Source: DASWED01 sp036394995
GTDB taxonomy: Bacteria > Actinomycetota > UBA4738 > JACQTL01
DNA: 64,000 nt
Direction: 5' to 3'
Assembly: GCA_036394995.1 (NCBI GenBank)
Contig: DASWED010000062.1
Location: forward strand, 56,561-120,560
This document shows positions 52,705 through 60,866 of the stretch, piece by piece. The notes below the pieces were generated by a model. It saw only the letters and a program-made list of their open reading frames with translations, ran no database searches and had not been told where the DNA came from. Numbering within the stretch: the stretch's first letter is position 1; every line of letters starts with the position of its first letter. The position numbers and the translations under genes are program-made.

Positions 52705-53486
52705 ATGCCCGAGACGAAGAGCGCCCGTCATTCCCATGGGAACCCACGAATCACGTGGTTCCGCGTCCTCTGCGCGGTGTTCGGCCTGGGGTCCGCTGTA
52801 GGCCTGTTCGGGATCGCGGTGGTGATCGAATGGTTCGTCACCGGCGCCGACAAGATCCACCGGCTCCACAACATCGGGTTCGGTTCGATCACGGGGATCG
52901 TGGTGACGACGGCGTTCTTCGTCCAGCTCCGGAACCCCGAGCGGCGCATCGCTCCCCTCCAGCAGGTGTTCGCCGTGGCGGCCGCGGTCGTCGTGGCCTC
53001 GGCCCTGGCTCAGGACTTCGTCGAGTTGAGCCTGGCCGCGATCCTGGCCGTGGCCGGGGGGGTCGTGACGGCCCTGCACCCCGCGCGGGTTCGGTTCCTT
53101 CGCGTCAGCCGCGGGGTCAGCCCGGTCCTCGGCGTGCTGACGGTCGCCGCGGCGGTGCCGCTGGTGGGCTACGCGCTCGGCCAGGCCTCCCTGCAGCGGA
53201 ACGGCGTGGCCGGAGACCCGCACGTGGACATGCACCACTCACCGGCATGGCCGTGATGGCCGTCGCGCTGGTGCTGTGCGGCGCGGTGGCGTCGCTCCGG
53301 ACCGGGGGCTACCGGGTCGCCGCGTGGACCACGGGCCTGGCCGCGATCGTGTTCGGCATCGCCTCTGCCGTGTACCGCCACGCCGCGAGCAGCCCGGCCA
53401 GGAGGTGGGGCGCCGCCGCCGTGATCGGGGGCATCGTCTTCATCCTCGCCGCCGAATGGGACCGCCGCCGGCTCGTCCGAGAGTGA
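52705..53486 (+). pseudogene. Membrane protein gene split by a -1 frameshift
   Basis: The first frame (52705-53256, 183 aa) has about five membrane segments and stops at TGA 53254-53256. A second frame (53247-53486, 79 aa from ATG 53247) continues with two more hydrophobic helices and the same composition. Joining them near 53238-53241 needs one extra base and gives a protein of about 260 aa with seven membrane segments. The joint sequence (DMHH-x-TGMAVMA) reads naturally. No slippery heptamer is seen, so the cause is either a real 1-bp deletion, a sequence error or re-initiation at 53247. Family not recognised. It starts 4 bp after the cyclase gene. Confidence 0.65.
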
Positions 53487-53492
53487 ATCCGC

Positions 53493-53981
53493 TCAGGTCG
53501 TGACGATCTCGATGGGGTGCTCGTCGATGCCGGAGAAGGAGTTGCCTCCCTCCTCCACGAACGCGAAGGCGATCCCCTGGGCGCTCCCCGGCCGGAACAG
53601 GCCCTGGGACGCCTGGATCCCGACGTTCACGGTGTGGCGGAGGCCGTCGCACGTGGGCGTGAACGTGCCTCCGGACGACGGCACGGACACCCTGAACGAC
53701 CTGGCCGAGCCGATGCAGGTCAGGGGGAACGCACCCTGGCCCGACGCCTGCGGTTGGGAGACGCTCACCGTCGCTCGCACCACACTCCACCGCTCGGGGC
53801 AGGAGGCGATGACGTCGATCACGACCGAACTTCCGTCGGCGGCGAGCCCGACGGAGGAACCCAATTGGACCGTCGGGCCCGAGGACGACGCGGCATCGGC
53901 CGGGAGGGCCCCCGCGGCGACCACCAGTCCGAGGATGAGACAGAGAGCGCGAGCGCGACGCGAGACCACAGTGGCGTCCAT
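53493..53981 (-). CDS. Exported hypothetical protein, 162 aa
   Basis: Signal peptide at residues 1-31 (basic RRARAL, hydrophobic core, cleavage after ADA), then a beta-rich domain of about 130 residues with three cysteines. No family is recognised. The ATG at 53981 has GGGGAGGT about 8 nt upstream. It is convergent with the frameshifted membrane protein (6-bp gap). Confidence 0.7.
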   Translation of the reverse strand: MDATVVSRRARALCLILGLVVAAGALPADAASSSGPTVQLGSSVGLAADGSSVVIDVIASCPERWSVVRATVSVSQPQASGQGAFPLTCIGSARSFRVSVPSSGGTFTPTCDGLRHTVNVGIQASQGLFRPGSAQGIAFAFVEEGGNSFSGIDEHPIEIVTT

Positions 53982-54126
53982 CAGCCACCTCCCCTGCAGG
54001 CTGCCGACGTCGGCGTCTGCACCTACTACGGTCGGCGTGGCGGCCCGGATTGTGGCGATTCGGCCGACGAGGAGGCTGGGCCCGGCCCGGACTGTCTAGA
54101 CTCGGCGTCGGAAGAGAGCGCGCGGG

Positions 54127-54156
54127 TTGTTCACCGGTCGCGGCGCCGGGTATCGC
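54127..54156 (+). promoter_or_regulatory. Possible tRNA-Thr promoter
   Basis: TTGTTC (54127-54132) and TATCGC (54151-54156) are 18 bp apart, and the tRNA begins 10 nt after the second element. The spacing is good; the -10 match is moderate. Confidence 0.4.
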
Positions 54157-54166
54157 GCATCCCCCC

Positions 54167-54242
54167 GCCGGGGTAGCTCAGTTGGCAGAGCAGCGGTTTC
54201 GTAAACCGCAGGTCGTGGGTTCGAGTCCCACCTCCGGCTCCA
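54167..54242 (+). tRNA. tRNA-Thr (anticodon CGT)
   Basis: A complete 76-nt cloverleaf. The acceptor GCCGGGG pairs with CTCCGGC (one G-U), the D-arm contains AGCTCAGTTGGCAGAGC, the anticodon stem GCGGT/ACCGC closes loop TTCGTAA with CGT at 54200-54202, and the T-arm is GTGGG-TTCGAGT-CCCAC. CCA is encoded (54240-54242). It reads ACG threonine codons. Confidence 0.97.
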
Positions 54243-54252
54243 CTACGTGTTT

Positions 54253-54342
54253 GGTTCCGCCTGATGCGTGACACATCGGCTCCGGGTGATGGGTTCCGCG
54301 GCTCCGCCTGATGGGTGACGCTGGCTCCGCCTGATCCGTGAC
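54253..54342. repeat. Degenerate 20-bp direct repeat, four copies
   Basis: Four copies of a unit close to GGCTCCGCCTGATGGGTGAC start at 54253, 54278, 54300 and 54323 (periods 25, 22, 23 bp). Copies 1, 3 and 4 differ at one to three positions; copy 2 is more diverged. The array lies 11 bp downstream of the tRNA CCA and ends 27 bp before the acyltransferase stop. Repeated ~20-bp units are also found at the ends of some insertion sequences (e.g. IS21 family), but no transposase gene or remnant is seen. Confidence 0.75.
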
Positions 54343-54368
54343 CGCGACCTATCCAGGAGGGATGCCCA

Positions 54369-56624
54369 CTACCACCTCGGGAACCGTGTCTGCAGGGGGT
54401 TGGTCGGGGCCGCATCATCCGCTGCCACGCTCATGAACGCGGCGCGGAACAGGCCGCGAAGTTCCGTCGCGTAGCTCGCCGTGATGTGGTCGTCCTCGCG
54501 ATACGTCACCGTGCGACCGACGACCGCCGGACACCGCCTCTCGAAGCAGAACCAGCCGATCGTGTCCAGGAACGCTCCGCCGCTGGCCTTGGCGGCTCGT
54601 TCGGCGTCCTCGTATGCGGAGACCTGGTCGGCACTCAACGTCCGGATGCAGGTCCCAAGCGTCGCACCCCGAGCGAGCAGGCAGTCGGTCGGCTGAAAGC
54701 CCAGCGCGGGCGGATCCCCGATCACCACGACATGCCGGGTGGAGGGCCTGACCGCGGCGACGAGTCCGCTGATCCCGTCGGCGGACGAGCGGATCGCCTG
54801 CGGGCTCTCGAACCGGAACTCTCCGCCGATGAGGACGACATCCGGTCGCAGGGTGCGAACCGCTCCTTCGGCCCAGCGGACGAACGTCTCGCAGTCGCGG
54901 CCGGCGTTGTAGGCTGCCGGCCAGCACCCCGTGTGCCACAGTGGGATGAGGGTCCAACCGTCCCGCTCGGCCACCCACGAGACGGCCGGCAACCACTGTC
55001 GGGCATGCGAGTCGCCGATCAGGACGATGGTCCCCGTGGCACCACCGGCGAAGAGCGTGCACTTGTCCAGGCCCTGGGGATCGTTCCGAAGGCCCCAGCA
55101 GTCCGGGATCGCGGGGTAACGGTCGTCGATGAGCCGCGACAACGGCGGGATGAGCGCCGCGGGGATCGGCGATCCATGCCGAGCCGCTCGCACCGCGGCG
55201 ACCACCGCAGGGATCGATCGCCGGGTCGGAGCGAACCCCGGCCGCGGTGTCGGGGCATATGGCGAGAGAATCGGGAGCGGCCCGGTGGGGCCGGCCTCCG
55301 ACGCCGTCGTGTTCGCGATGGATTGGAGGTTGAACATCGCCACGAGCATGACGAGCCCCAGGGAGGTCCCCCACAGCACCCCGCTCGTGCTGATCGGCCG
55401 TCGCAGGGTCGCGTGCCTGATCGGGTTCTCGATCGCACGGAAGCTCACGACCGACAGCAGGAACGCCCCCGCGAGCAGGAGCAGGTTGGCGCCCAGGGAC
55501 ATGCCGTGCCCCGCGTAGGACGCGGCGATCAGGAGCACCGGCCAATGCCACAGGTAGAACGCGTAGGACCGGTCGCCGATGTAGCACATCGGCCGGCGTC
55601 CGAGGAGCCCACCCACCCCGCCGCGGGATCGCTCGTTGCCGATGCCGGCGGTGATGACCAGCGCGGTGCCGATCGTCGGCAGGAGCGCCGCGAATCCCGG
55701 GAACTCCGTCGTGTCGGAGAACAGGACCGCCGCAGCGCCGATGGCCAGCACCCCCGCCCACCCGAGGACCGCGCGGGTCGGAGCCGACACGTGGAGGAAG
55801 AGCGAGGCCCCGATGGCGAGCGACGCGCCGAGGGCCAGTTCCCAGATCCGTGTGAAGGTCGAGAAGTAGGCGGCGGCGGGCGTGCGGTGCGTCTCGAGGA
55901 TCGACCATGCCAGCGAGCCGAGACCGGCCAGGACGATCACGATCGCCAGGCGGACCCTCGCGGACGACGTCACCGCGGCTCGGGCCTGGGGACCGGGACG
56001 GCGTGCATGCCTCCGGTGCAACCCAACGCCGACGAGGCCGAGCGACAGCAGCACCGGCCACACCAGGTAGAACTGCTCCTCGACCGCCAGCGACCAGTAG
56101 TGCTGGATGGGCGAAGGTGGCTGCCCCTGCGCGAAGTAGTCTGCCCCCTGGTGCGCGAACTGGATGTTCGCGGCGAAGAAGGCGGCCCACATGCTGTCGA
56201 GCACGGCCTCTTTGGCGCGCACGAAGTTCATCAGGTGGACGGCGGCGAAATCGGTCACGATCAACGTGAGCGCGGCCGCTGGGAGGATCCGCTTGGCGCG
56301 TCGAGCGTAGAAGTCCCGCAGCGAGACGTAACCGCGCTTCTCGGCGCCCGCGAGCAGCAGCCCGGTGATGAGAAAGCCGGACAGGACGAAGAAGACGTCG
56401 ACGCCGACGTAGCCGCCCCTCAGGAACCCCACCCCGGCATGCCCGAGTGCGACCAGAAGGACGGCAACCGCGCGAAGCCCCTGAATGTCGTCCCGATGTC
56501 CGAGCGGGCTACCGCTGGGGCCGGTGACGCCAGGGGCACCGGGAAGAGCGGAGTGGGGGGGACGAGCCGAACCCGTGGAAAACCCCGGCTGCCGCGTTCG
56601 GGTCCTCTCGGGAGCCGTCCTCAT
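54369..56624 (-). CDS. OafA/YrhL-type membrane acyltransferase with SGNH domain
   Basis: This 751-aa protein has an acyltransferase-3 domain (about residues 40-400, ten to eleven TM helices; HRDDIQGLRAVAVLLVALGH with the catalytic His, FFVLSGFLITGLLL, HYWSLAVEEQFYLVWP) and a C-terminal periplasmic SGNH hydrolase-like domain (about 500-735; VLIGDSHARQ block I, late DDDH-type region EDDHITASY). Such proteins O-acetylate cell-surface glycans or peptidoglycan. The N-terminal 40 residues are polar and of doubtful reality; the ribosome site at 56624 is weak and the true start could be slightly downstream. Confidence 0.88.
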   Translation of the reverse strand: MRTAPERTRTRQPGFSTGSARPPHSALPGAPGVTGPSGSPLGHRDDIQGLRAVAVLLVALGHAGVGFLRGGYVGVDVFFVLSGFLITGLLLAGAEKRGYVSLRDFYARRAKRILPAAALTLIVTDFAAVHLMNFVRAKEAVLDSMWAAFFAANIQFAHQGADYFAQGQPPSPIQHYWSLAVEEQFYLVWPVLLSLGLVGVGLHRRHARRPGPQARAAVTSSARVRLAIVIVLAGLGSLAWSILETHRTPAAAYFSTFTRIWELALGASLAIGASLFLHVSAPTRAVLGWAGVLAIGAAAVLFSDTTEFPGFAALLPTIGTALVITAGIGNERSRGGVGGLLGRRPMCYIGDRSYAFYLWHWPVLLIAASYAGHGMSLGANLLLLAGAFLLSVVSFRAIENPIRHATLRRPISTSGVLWGTSLGLVMLVAMFNLQSIANTTASEAGPTGPLPILSPYAPTPRPGFAPTRRSIPAVVAAVRAARHGSPIPAALIPPLSRLIDDRYPAIPDCWGLRNDPQGLDKCTLFAGGATGTIVLIGDSHARQWLPAVSWVAERDGWTLIPLWHTGCWPAAYNAGRDCETFVRWAEGAVRTLRPDVVLIGGEFRFESPQAIRSSADGISGLVAAVRPSTRHVVVIGDPPALGFQPTDCLLARGATLGTCIRTLSADQVSAYEDAERAAKASGGAFLDTIGWFCFERRCPAVVGRTVTYREDDHITASYATELRGLFRAAFMSVAADDAAPTNPLQTRFPRW

Positions 56625-56996
56625 CCCGGGCGCTCAATTCCAGACCGGGAATTGCTGCTCGGAGTTCGCCCGACGTCGTCGACCCGGAGCTTCGTGGGCA
56701 CTCCAAAGCTCGCGCATTTCACGTCTCAACTGGGTGATCCTCCCTGACCCCGACCACCCACAATATCAACCGATGTTGAGGCCGTATAGCCGGATGATCG
56801 AGGGACGGAGATCCTTGCTTCGAAGGGCTGAATGTTTCTGTTGATACCCCCGTGACAGGCCGAATGACCTCCCCTTCCCTGAGTTCGGCTCCGGGCGCAT
56901 TCTCGCACCTGGTGTGAATGAGGAAAGGGGCCTCGAGCCGGCCCACCGATGCTGCCACGACGACGGCCTCGGGACCGCGCGGTCGACCGGAACCGC
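56625..56996. other. Intergenic region without a supported gene
   Basis: A 372-bp gap upstream of the acyltransferase. Frames on both strands lack coding character. A relatively AT-rich patch at about 56755-56850 contains TATAC- and TTGATATTG-like words on the minus strand, which could be the acyltransferase promoter, but no clean -35/-10 pair stands out. Confidence 0.5.
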
Positions 56997-57197
56997 TCAG
57001 GAGACGGGTGTGGTCGCCGGCGCCGCCTCCGCGGGCAGGACCTGCTGGGCCCTGTCGACGCCCGCCTTGTTGGTCGACCCACCCCCCTGGATCGTCACGA
57101 TGGTCCCCACCGCCGCCGCCACCCTCGGCACCGCCACCGAGCCCACCGGGGCCGAGACCATCACCAGGCCGATCATGCGCGGCTTCCACCTTCGCAT
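56997..57197 (-). CDS. Tiny exported protein, 66 aa
   Basis: A strong ribosome site (GAGGAGGTG, ending a few bases before the ATG at 57197) identifies a short gene hidden in a longer open frame. The product has a basic start (MRRWKPRM), a hydrophobic signal (residues 8-29) and a short mature part with TIVTIQGGGSTNKAGVD. Similar short exported proteins occur in actinobacteria without known function. Confidence 0.6.
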   Translation of the reverse strand: MRRWKPRMIGLVMVSAPVGSVAVPRVAAAVGTIVTIQGGGSTNKAGVDRAQQVLPAEAAPATTPVS

Positions 57198-57286
57198 GCG
57201 CACCTCCTCGATCGGGGACTGCGCGAGCCTGATCCCGGTGGACGCGCGGGTTACAACGAGTTCGGAGGGCCGGCCGGACCCGCCGG

Positions 57287-58582
57287 TCAGGCGTCGTCGA
57301 TCCGGGCCAGCTCCTCCACCGTCCGGTCGACCTCGCCGGCCGAGTTGTAGTGGCAGAAGCCCACCCGGACCGCGCCGCCGGAGTCCTCCAGGCCGAGGCG
57401 CTCCATGACCGACAGCGCGTAGTAGTTCCCGTCCCAGACGTAGATGCCGCGGCGGCCGAGCTCCTCGGCCACCACAGCGGGGTGGCGGTCCCGGAGCCGC
57501 AGCGCGAACGTCGGCGTCCGTTCCGCCCACCGTTCGGGGTCCGCGATCCCGAACAGCGTCAGGCCGGAGACCTCCCGAACCGCCTCCAGGAACCGCCGGG
57601 TGAGCGTCCCCTCGTAGGCCCGGACCGCCTCCATGCCGGCCCGGAGCCGGTCGCGGCGAGGCGCCCCTGCATCAGCCGCGCCGAACTCCGTCCCGAGGCC
57701 CGCCAGGTAGTCGACCGCCGCCCGGAGCCCAGCCAGGCCTTCGTGGTTGAGGGTCCCGGTCTCCCACCGCCACGGGAGCTCGTCGGGGGCCGGGCGGACC
57801 TTCGAGGGTTCCCACCCCTCGAGCAGCTCCCTCCGCCCGAACGCCACGCCGAGGTGGGGTCCGAAGAACTTGTACGGCGACGCGAACAGGAGGTCGACGT
57901 CCAGGGCGGCGACGTCGATCGGGCCGTGGGGGGCGTAGTGCACGGCGTCGGCGACGGCCAGCGCCCCCGCATCGTGGGTCCGCCGGACGATGTCCGCGGC
58001 CGGCGTGACCGTCCCCACCGCGTTCGAGGCCAGAGTGAACGCGACCAAGCGCGTGCGGTCCGAGATCGCCGCGTCCAGCGTGTCGAGATCGAGTGTGCAG
58101 TCCTCGGCCCGAATGTCCACCGTCCGGACCGTCGCTCCCGCGTCGGCGGCCGCCCGGAGCCACGGCGCGACGTTCGCGTCGTGATCGAGCACAGTGACCA
58201 CGACCTCGTCGCCCGGCCCGAGCGTGCGGCCCACCGACCGCGAGATGTGGAACGCCAGCGAGGTCGTGTTCTGCCCGACGACGACCTCGTCCGGATCGCA
58301 CCCCAGCAGGTCGGCGGCGGCCCGGTGGGCCTCGGCCACGATCTCGTCGGCCCGCCGGCTGGTGGCGAACGCGCCCCCGAGGTTCGCGTTCGTGTCTCGG
58401 AGGCACTCGACGACCGCCTCGATCACGGACTGCGGTACCTGCGTCCCGCCGGGCGCGTCGGCGAACACCACCGTCCGCCCGCCTTCTGTTCGAGCCAGGC
58501 CGGGGAACCGTTCCCGGACCACCGAGAGGTCCCGAACGGGCACGGCGATGGCAGAGATCCCGGACGTTCGCTCGGTGCTCAC
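57287..58582 (-). CDS. Class V aminotransferase / cysteine-desulfurase-like protein
   Basis: A 431-aa PLP enzyme of fold type I. Visible are the cofactor loop GQNTTSLAFHISRS, the Asp/His pair in LAVADAVHYAPHGP and the Schiff-base lysine in FASPYKFFGPHLG. The pattern fits the TIGR01976-like 'cysteine desulfurase family' group, distinct from IscS/SufS. There is no obvious catalytic Cys loop, so desulfurase activity is unproven. It stands alone between exported-protein genes. The GTG start gives a 25-residue leader before the domain. Confidence 0.82.
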   Translation of the reverse strand: MSTERTSGISAIAVPVRDLSVVRERFPGLARTEGGRTVVFADAPGGTQVPQSVIEAVVECLRDTNANLGGAFATSRRADEIVAEAHRAAADLLGCDPDEVVVGQNTTSLAFHISRSVGRTLGPGDEVVVTVLDHDANVAPWLRAAADAGATVRTVDIRAEDCTLDLDTLDAAISDRTRLVAFTLASNAVGTVTPAADIVRRTHDAGALAVADAVHYAPHGPIDVAALDVDLLFASPYKFFGPHLGVAFGRRELLEGWEPSKVRPAPDELPWRWETGTLNHEGLAGLRAAVDYLAGLGTEFGAADAGAPRRDRLRAGMEAVRAYEGTLTRRFLEAVREVSGLTLFGIADPERWAERTPTFALRLRDRHPAVVAEELGRRGIYVWDGNYYALSVMERLGLEDSGGAVRVGFCHYNSAGEVDRTVEELARIDDA

Positions 58583-58612
58583 GGCCCCAGGGTACGCCCC
58601 GGGCGGACTGGC

Positions 58613-59992
58613 TCAGCCCTCCAGGCGGGTGGCGGCGAAGTCGCCGTCGTTGCCGATGCCGACCCGGCCGACGGCGAGGATCCGGCCGCTGCCGTCGACG
58701 GTCCCACCGAAGCCGCCGGCGCCGTCGGTGAACTCCACCTCGGCGCGGCCGTTCGTGCCGAATCCCGTGTCGGCCGCCCCGGCCCCGGTCAGGCGGAACA
58801 CCCAGACGGCCTGGTCGTGCTCGCCGGAGACGAACGGCCGGAGGCCCACGAACACGAGCCTTCCGTCGTCCTGGCGGACCATCGCGTCCGGATCCTCCAC
58901 GTCCCCGAAGTCCGCGAAAGCCTTGCCGTCGCCGCCGCCGAACGCCGTGTTGACGTCGCCGTTCCCCTTGAGCATGAGCACCGCGAGATCGGCTCCGGAC
59001 GCCTCAGATACGGCGTTCGTGGCGTGGCCGCCGATGACGATCTTGCCGTCCGACCGGACCGCCAGGCCGGCGACGCCCTCCGCCTCGTCCACCACCATGT
59101 TCACGACCTGCTTGCCGTCGCCGGAGAACGCCGAGTCGCGGGTCCCGTTCGCCAGGTACTTCACCGCGACGAATCGCTGGTCGAACGTCACGGAGGTCTG
59201 GGAATCGCCGGCCACCAGGATCGCTCCCGAATCGAGGATGGCTACCGCGGTCGCGCTGTCGAAGGCCCCCGCGAAGTCCGTGGTCACGCGCCCGTCGCCG
59301 CCGAAGGTCAGGTCGAGTGACCCGTTCGGCTTGTAGCGCGCGACCGCGACGTCGGCCACGGTCCCCGCGCCGCCCTTCGACCCCCGCACGCTGTGGCCCC
59401 CGGCGTTCACGATGCCGACCACGACGATCTTGCCGTCGCCCTGGACGGCGACGTCGCTCGCGCTCGCGTCGTCGAACCCCGGAAACGAGGTTCGGACCTT
59501 CCCATCGCCGGAGAAGGTGGTGTCGAGCGCGCCGCCGGTCGTGTAGCGGGCGACGGCGAACCGGGTGCTCCCGTCTGCCAGCTCGGACGACCCCACGACC
59601 ACGAACTTCCCGTCGTCCTGGCGCGCGATCGCCTCCGCGCCGTCGCCCAGGCCGCCGAAGTCGGTCCGCTGGCGCCCGTCCCCGCTGAACGACGTGTCCG
59701 GGTCGCCCCCGTCCGTGTACCTGGCCAGGGCGAAGTCGGCGAAGTCCGACGTCGGTCCGGTCGCCCCGTGGCCCACCACCACGATCTTGCCGTTCGGCTG
59801 AACCAGGACGTCCTGGGCGATGTCGAAGTTCCCCGCGAAGTCGGTTCGAACGCGACCCCCGTCGCCGAACGTCGTGTCGATGTCGCCCGGCGACGCCCAA
59901 GCCGGGGACGACATCCCCACCGCCATCACAACCGCCGCGGAGATCACGCTTCCCATGAGAGCGCGCGTACGTGTGCAACGGGACCACTGCAT
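58613..59992 (-). CDS. Exported delta-60 repeat protein
   Basis: A 459-aa secreted protein. Signal peptide at residues 10-34 (ending AWASP), then seven repeats of about 58-62 residues with the pattern G-x-x-D-x-T-F-x-x-D-G-(K/R)...A...Q-x-D-GKIVVVG...A-x-x-R-Y, the delta-60 family. Seven units suggest a seven-bladed propeller. The function is unknown. ATG 59992 is confirmed by GGAGGT 6 nt upstream. Confidence 0.85.
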   Translation of the reverse strand: MQWSRCTRTRALMGSVISAAVVMAVGMSSPAWASPGDIDTTFGDGGRVRTDFAGNFDIAQDVLVQPNGKIVVVGHGATGPTSDFADFALARYTDGGDPDTSFSGDGRQRTDFGGLGDGAEAIARQDDGKFVVVGSSELADGSTRFAVARYTTGGALDTTFSGDGKVRTSFPGFDDASASDVAVQGDGKIVVVGIVNAGGHSVRGSKGGAGTVADVAVARYKPNGSLDLTFGGDGRVTTDFAGAFDSATAVAILDSGAILVAGDSQTSVTFDQRFVAVKYLANGTRDSAFSGDGKQVVNMVVDEAEGVAGLAVRSDGKIVIGGHATNAVSEASGADLAVLMLKGNGDVNTAFGGGDGKAFADFGDVEDPDAMVRQDDGRLVFVGLRPFVSGEHDQAVWVFRLTGAGAADTGFGTNGRAEVEFTDGAGGFGGTVDGSGRILAVGRVGIGNDGDFAATRLEG

Positions 59993-60089
59993 CTATGGAC
60001 CTCCCACCCTCGCTTCCCCGGAGGTGCGCAAGCCTAGTGCCCGACGGGCGCGTCGGGAAGGCCCTGGGCGCGGGGAAGGAGCGCTTCTG

Positions 60090-60095
60090 TAGAAT
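60090..60095 (+). promoter_or_regulatory. -10 box of a probable leaderless transcript
   Basis: TAGAAT ends 8 nt before the ATG at 60104. There is no ribosome site in the 8-nt gap, and the same box and spacing occur before the KimA-like gene at 34669. Confidence 0.5.
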
Positions 60096-60103
60096 CGCGC
60101 GCG

Positions 60104-60784
60104 ATGCGCAGGATGCTCCGCAGGACCCTCGTCGCCCTCGGCGGAGGCGTGATGCTCGCCCTGTTGCTGGCGGGGCCGGCGATCGCGCAGGTGACCATCG
60201 ACCCCACCGAGACCCCCAGCACGGACACCGGCGGGTGGGTGTACTGGATGGCCGAGGGGGCCATCGTGCTCGGAGCCGTGATCCTGATCATGGCCGGTGT
60301 CGCGTACCTTCGGTTCGCGCCGCGGTTCCAGCGCGAGGAGGAGGACGCCGCGCCGCGGGCCGGCCGGCGCGCTCCGGAGCCCGCCGTGTCGCTCCAGACC
60401 TCGTGGCAGCAGGCCTCGGCGGTGGCGGTCCAGGCCGTCCCGGCGCCCCAGCCCGTGGCCGTCGCGGCCCCGGCCGCGGCGCCGGCCCCCGCTCAACGGG
60501 CTCCGGCACCGGCCGCCGCGACACCGGCGGCGGCCGCACCCGCCGCAGCCTCCGCGGCAGCCTCCCCGGCCCCGGAAGCGGCACCCGCTGCGGAGGCAGC
60601 AGCCGCCCCCGCGGCACCGGCCCCGGCTGCACCCCGGCCCAAGGGCGAGCCCGTCGAGCTCGACCAGGAGACGTTCGATCGGGTCGTGGCCGAGGAGCTG
60701 GCGAAGGGGACGGATCGCCGGGTGGCCGAGGGTCGGGCCCGCTCGGCCGCGTTCAAGGCCGCGCGGGCGAAGTCCGGGGGCTGA
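60104..60784 (+). CDS. Ala/Pro-rich single-pass membrane protein
   Basis: A 226-aa protein with signal-like segment (residues 8-29), a second membrane helix (about 47-67, GAIVLGAVILIMAGVAYL), and an Ala/Pro-rich region (about 100-180) that would form an extended linker. A conserved-looking C-terminal motif (VELDQETFDRVVAEELAKG...RVAEGRARSAAF) ends the protein. No known family. It precedes the DUF2342 gene by 82 bp in the same direction. Confidence 0.65.
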   Translation: MRRMLRRTLVALGGGVMLALLLAGPAIAQVTIDPTETPSTDTGGWVYWMAEGAIVLGAVILIMAGVAYLRFAPRFQREEEDAAPRAGRRAPEPAVSLQTSWQQASAVAVQAVPAPQPVAVAAPAAAPAPAQRAPAPAAATPAAAAPAAASAAASPAPEAAPAAEAAAAPAAPAPAAPRPKGEPVELDQETFDRVVAEELAKGTDRRVAEGRARSAAFKAARAKSGG

Positions 60785-60866
60785 TCGGCGCCGTTCCGGC
60801 CCGATCCCGATCCGTCGAGTAGGCTGGCGGGACCGACCCTTCGATCCTGGGGAGCCACCCATCGCC

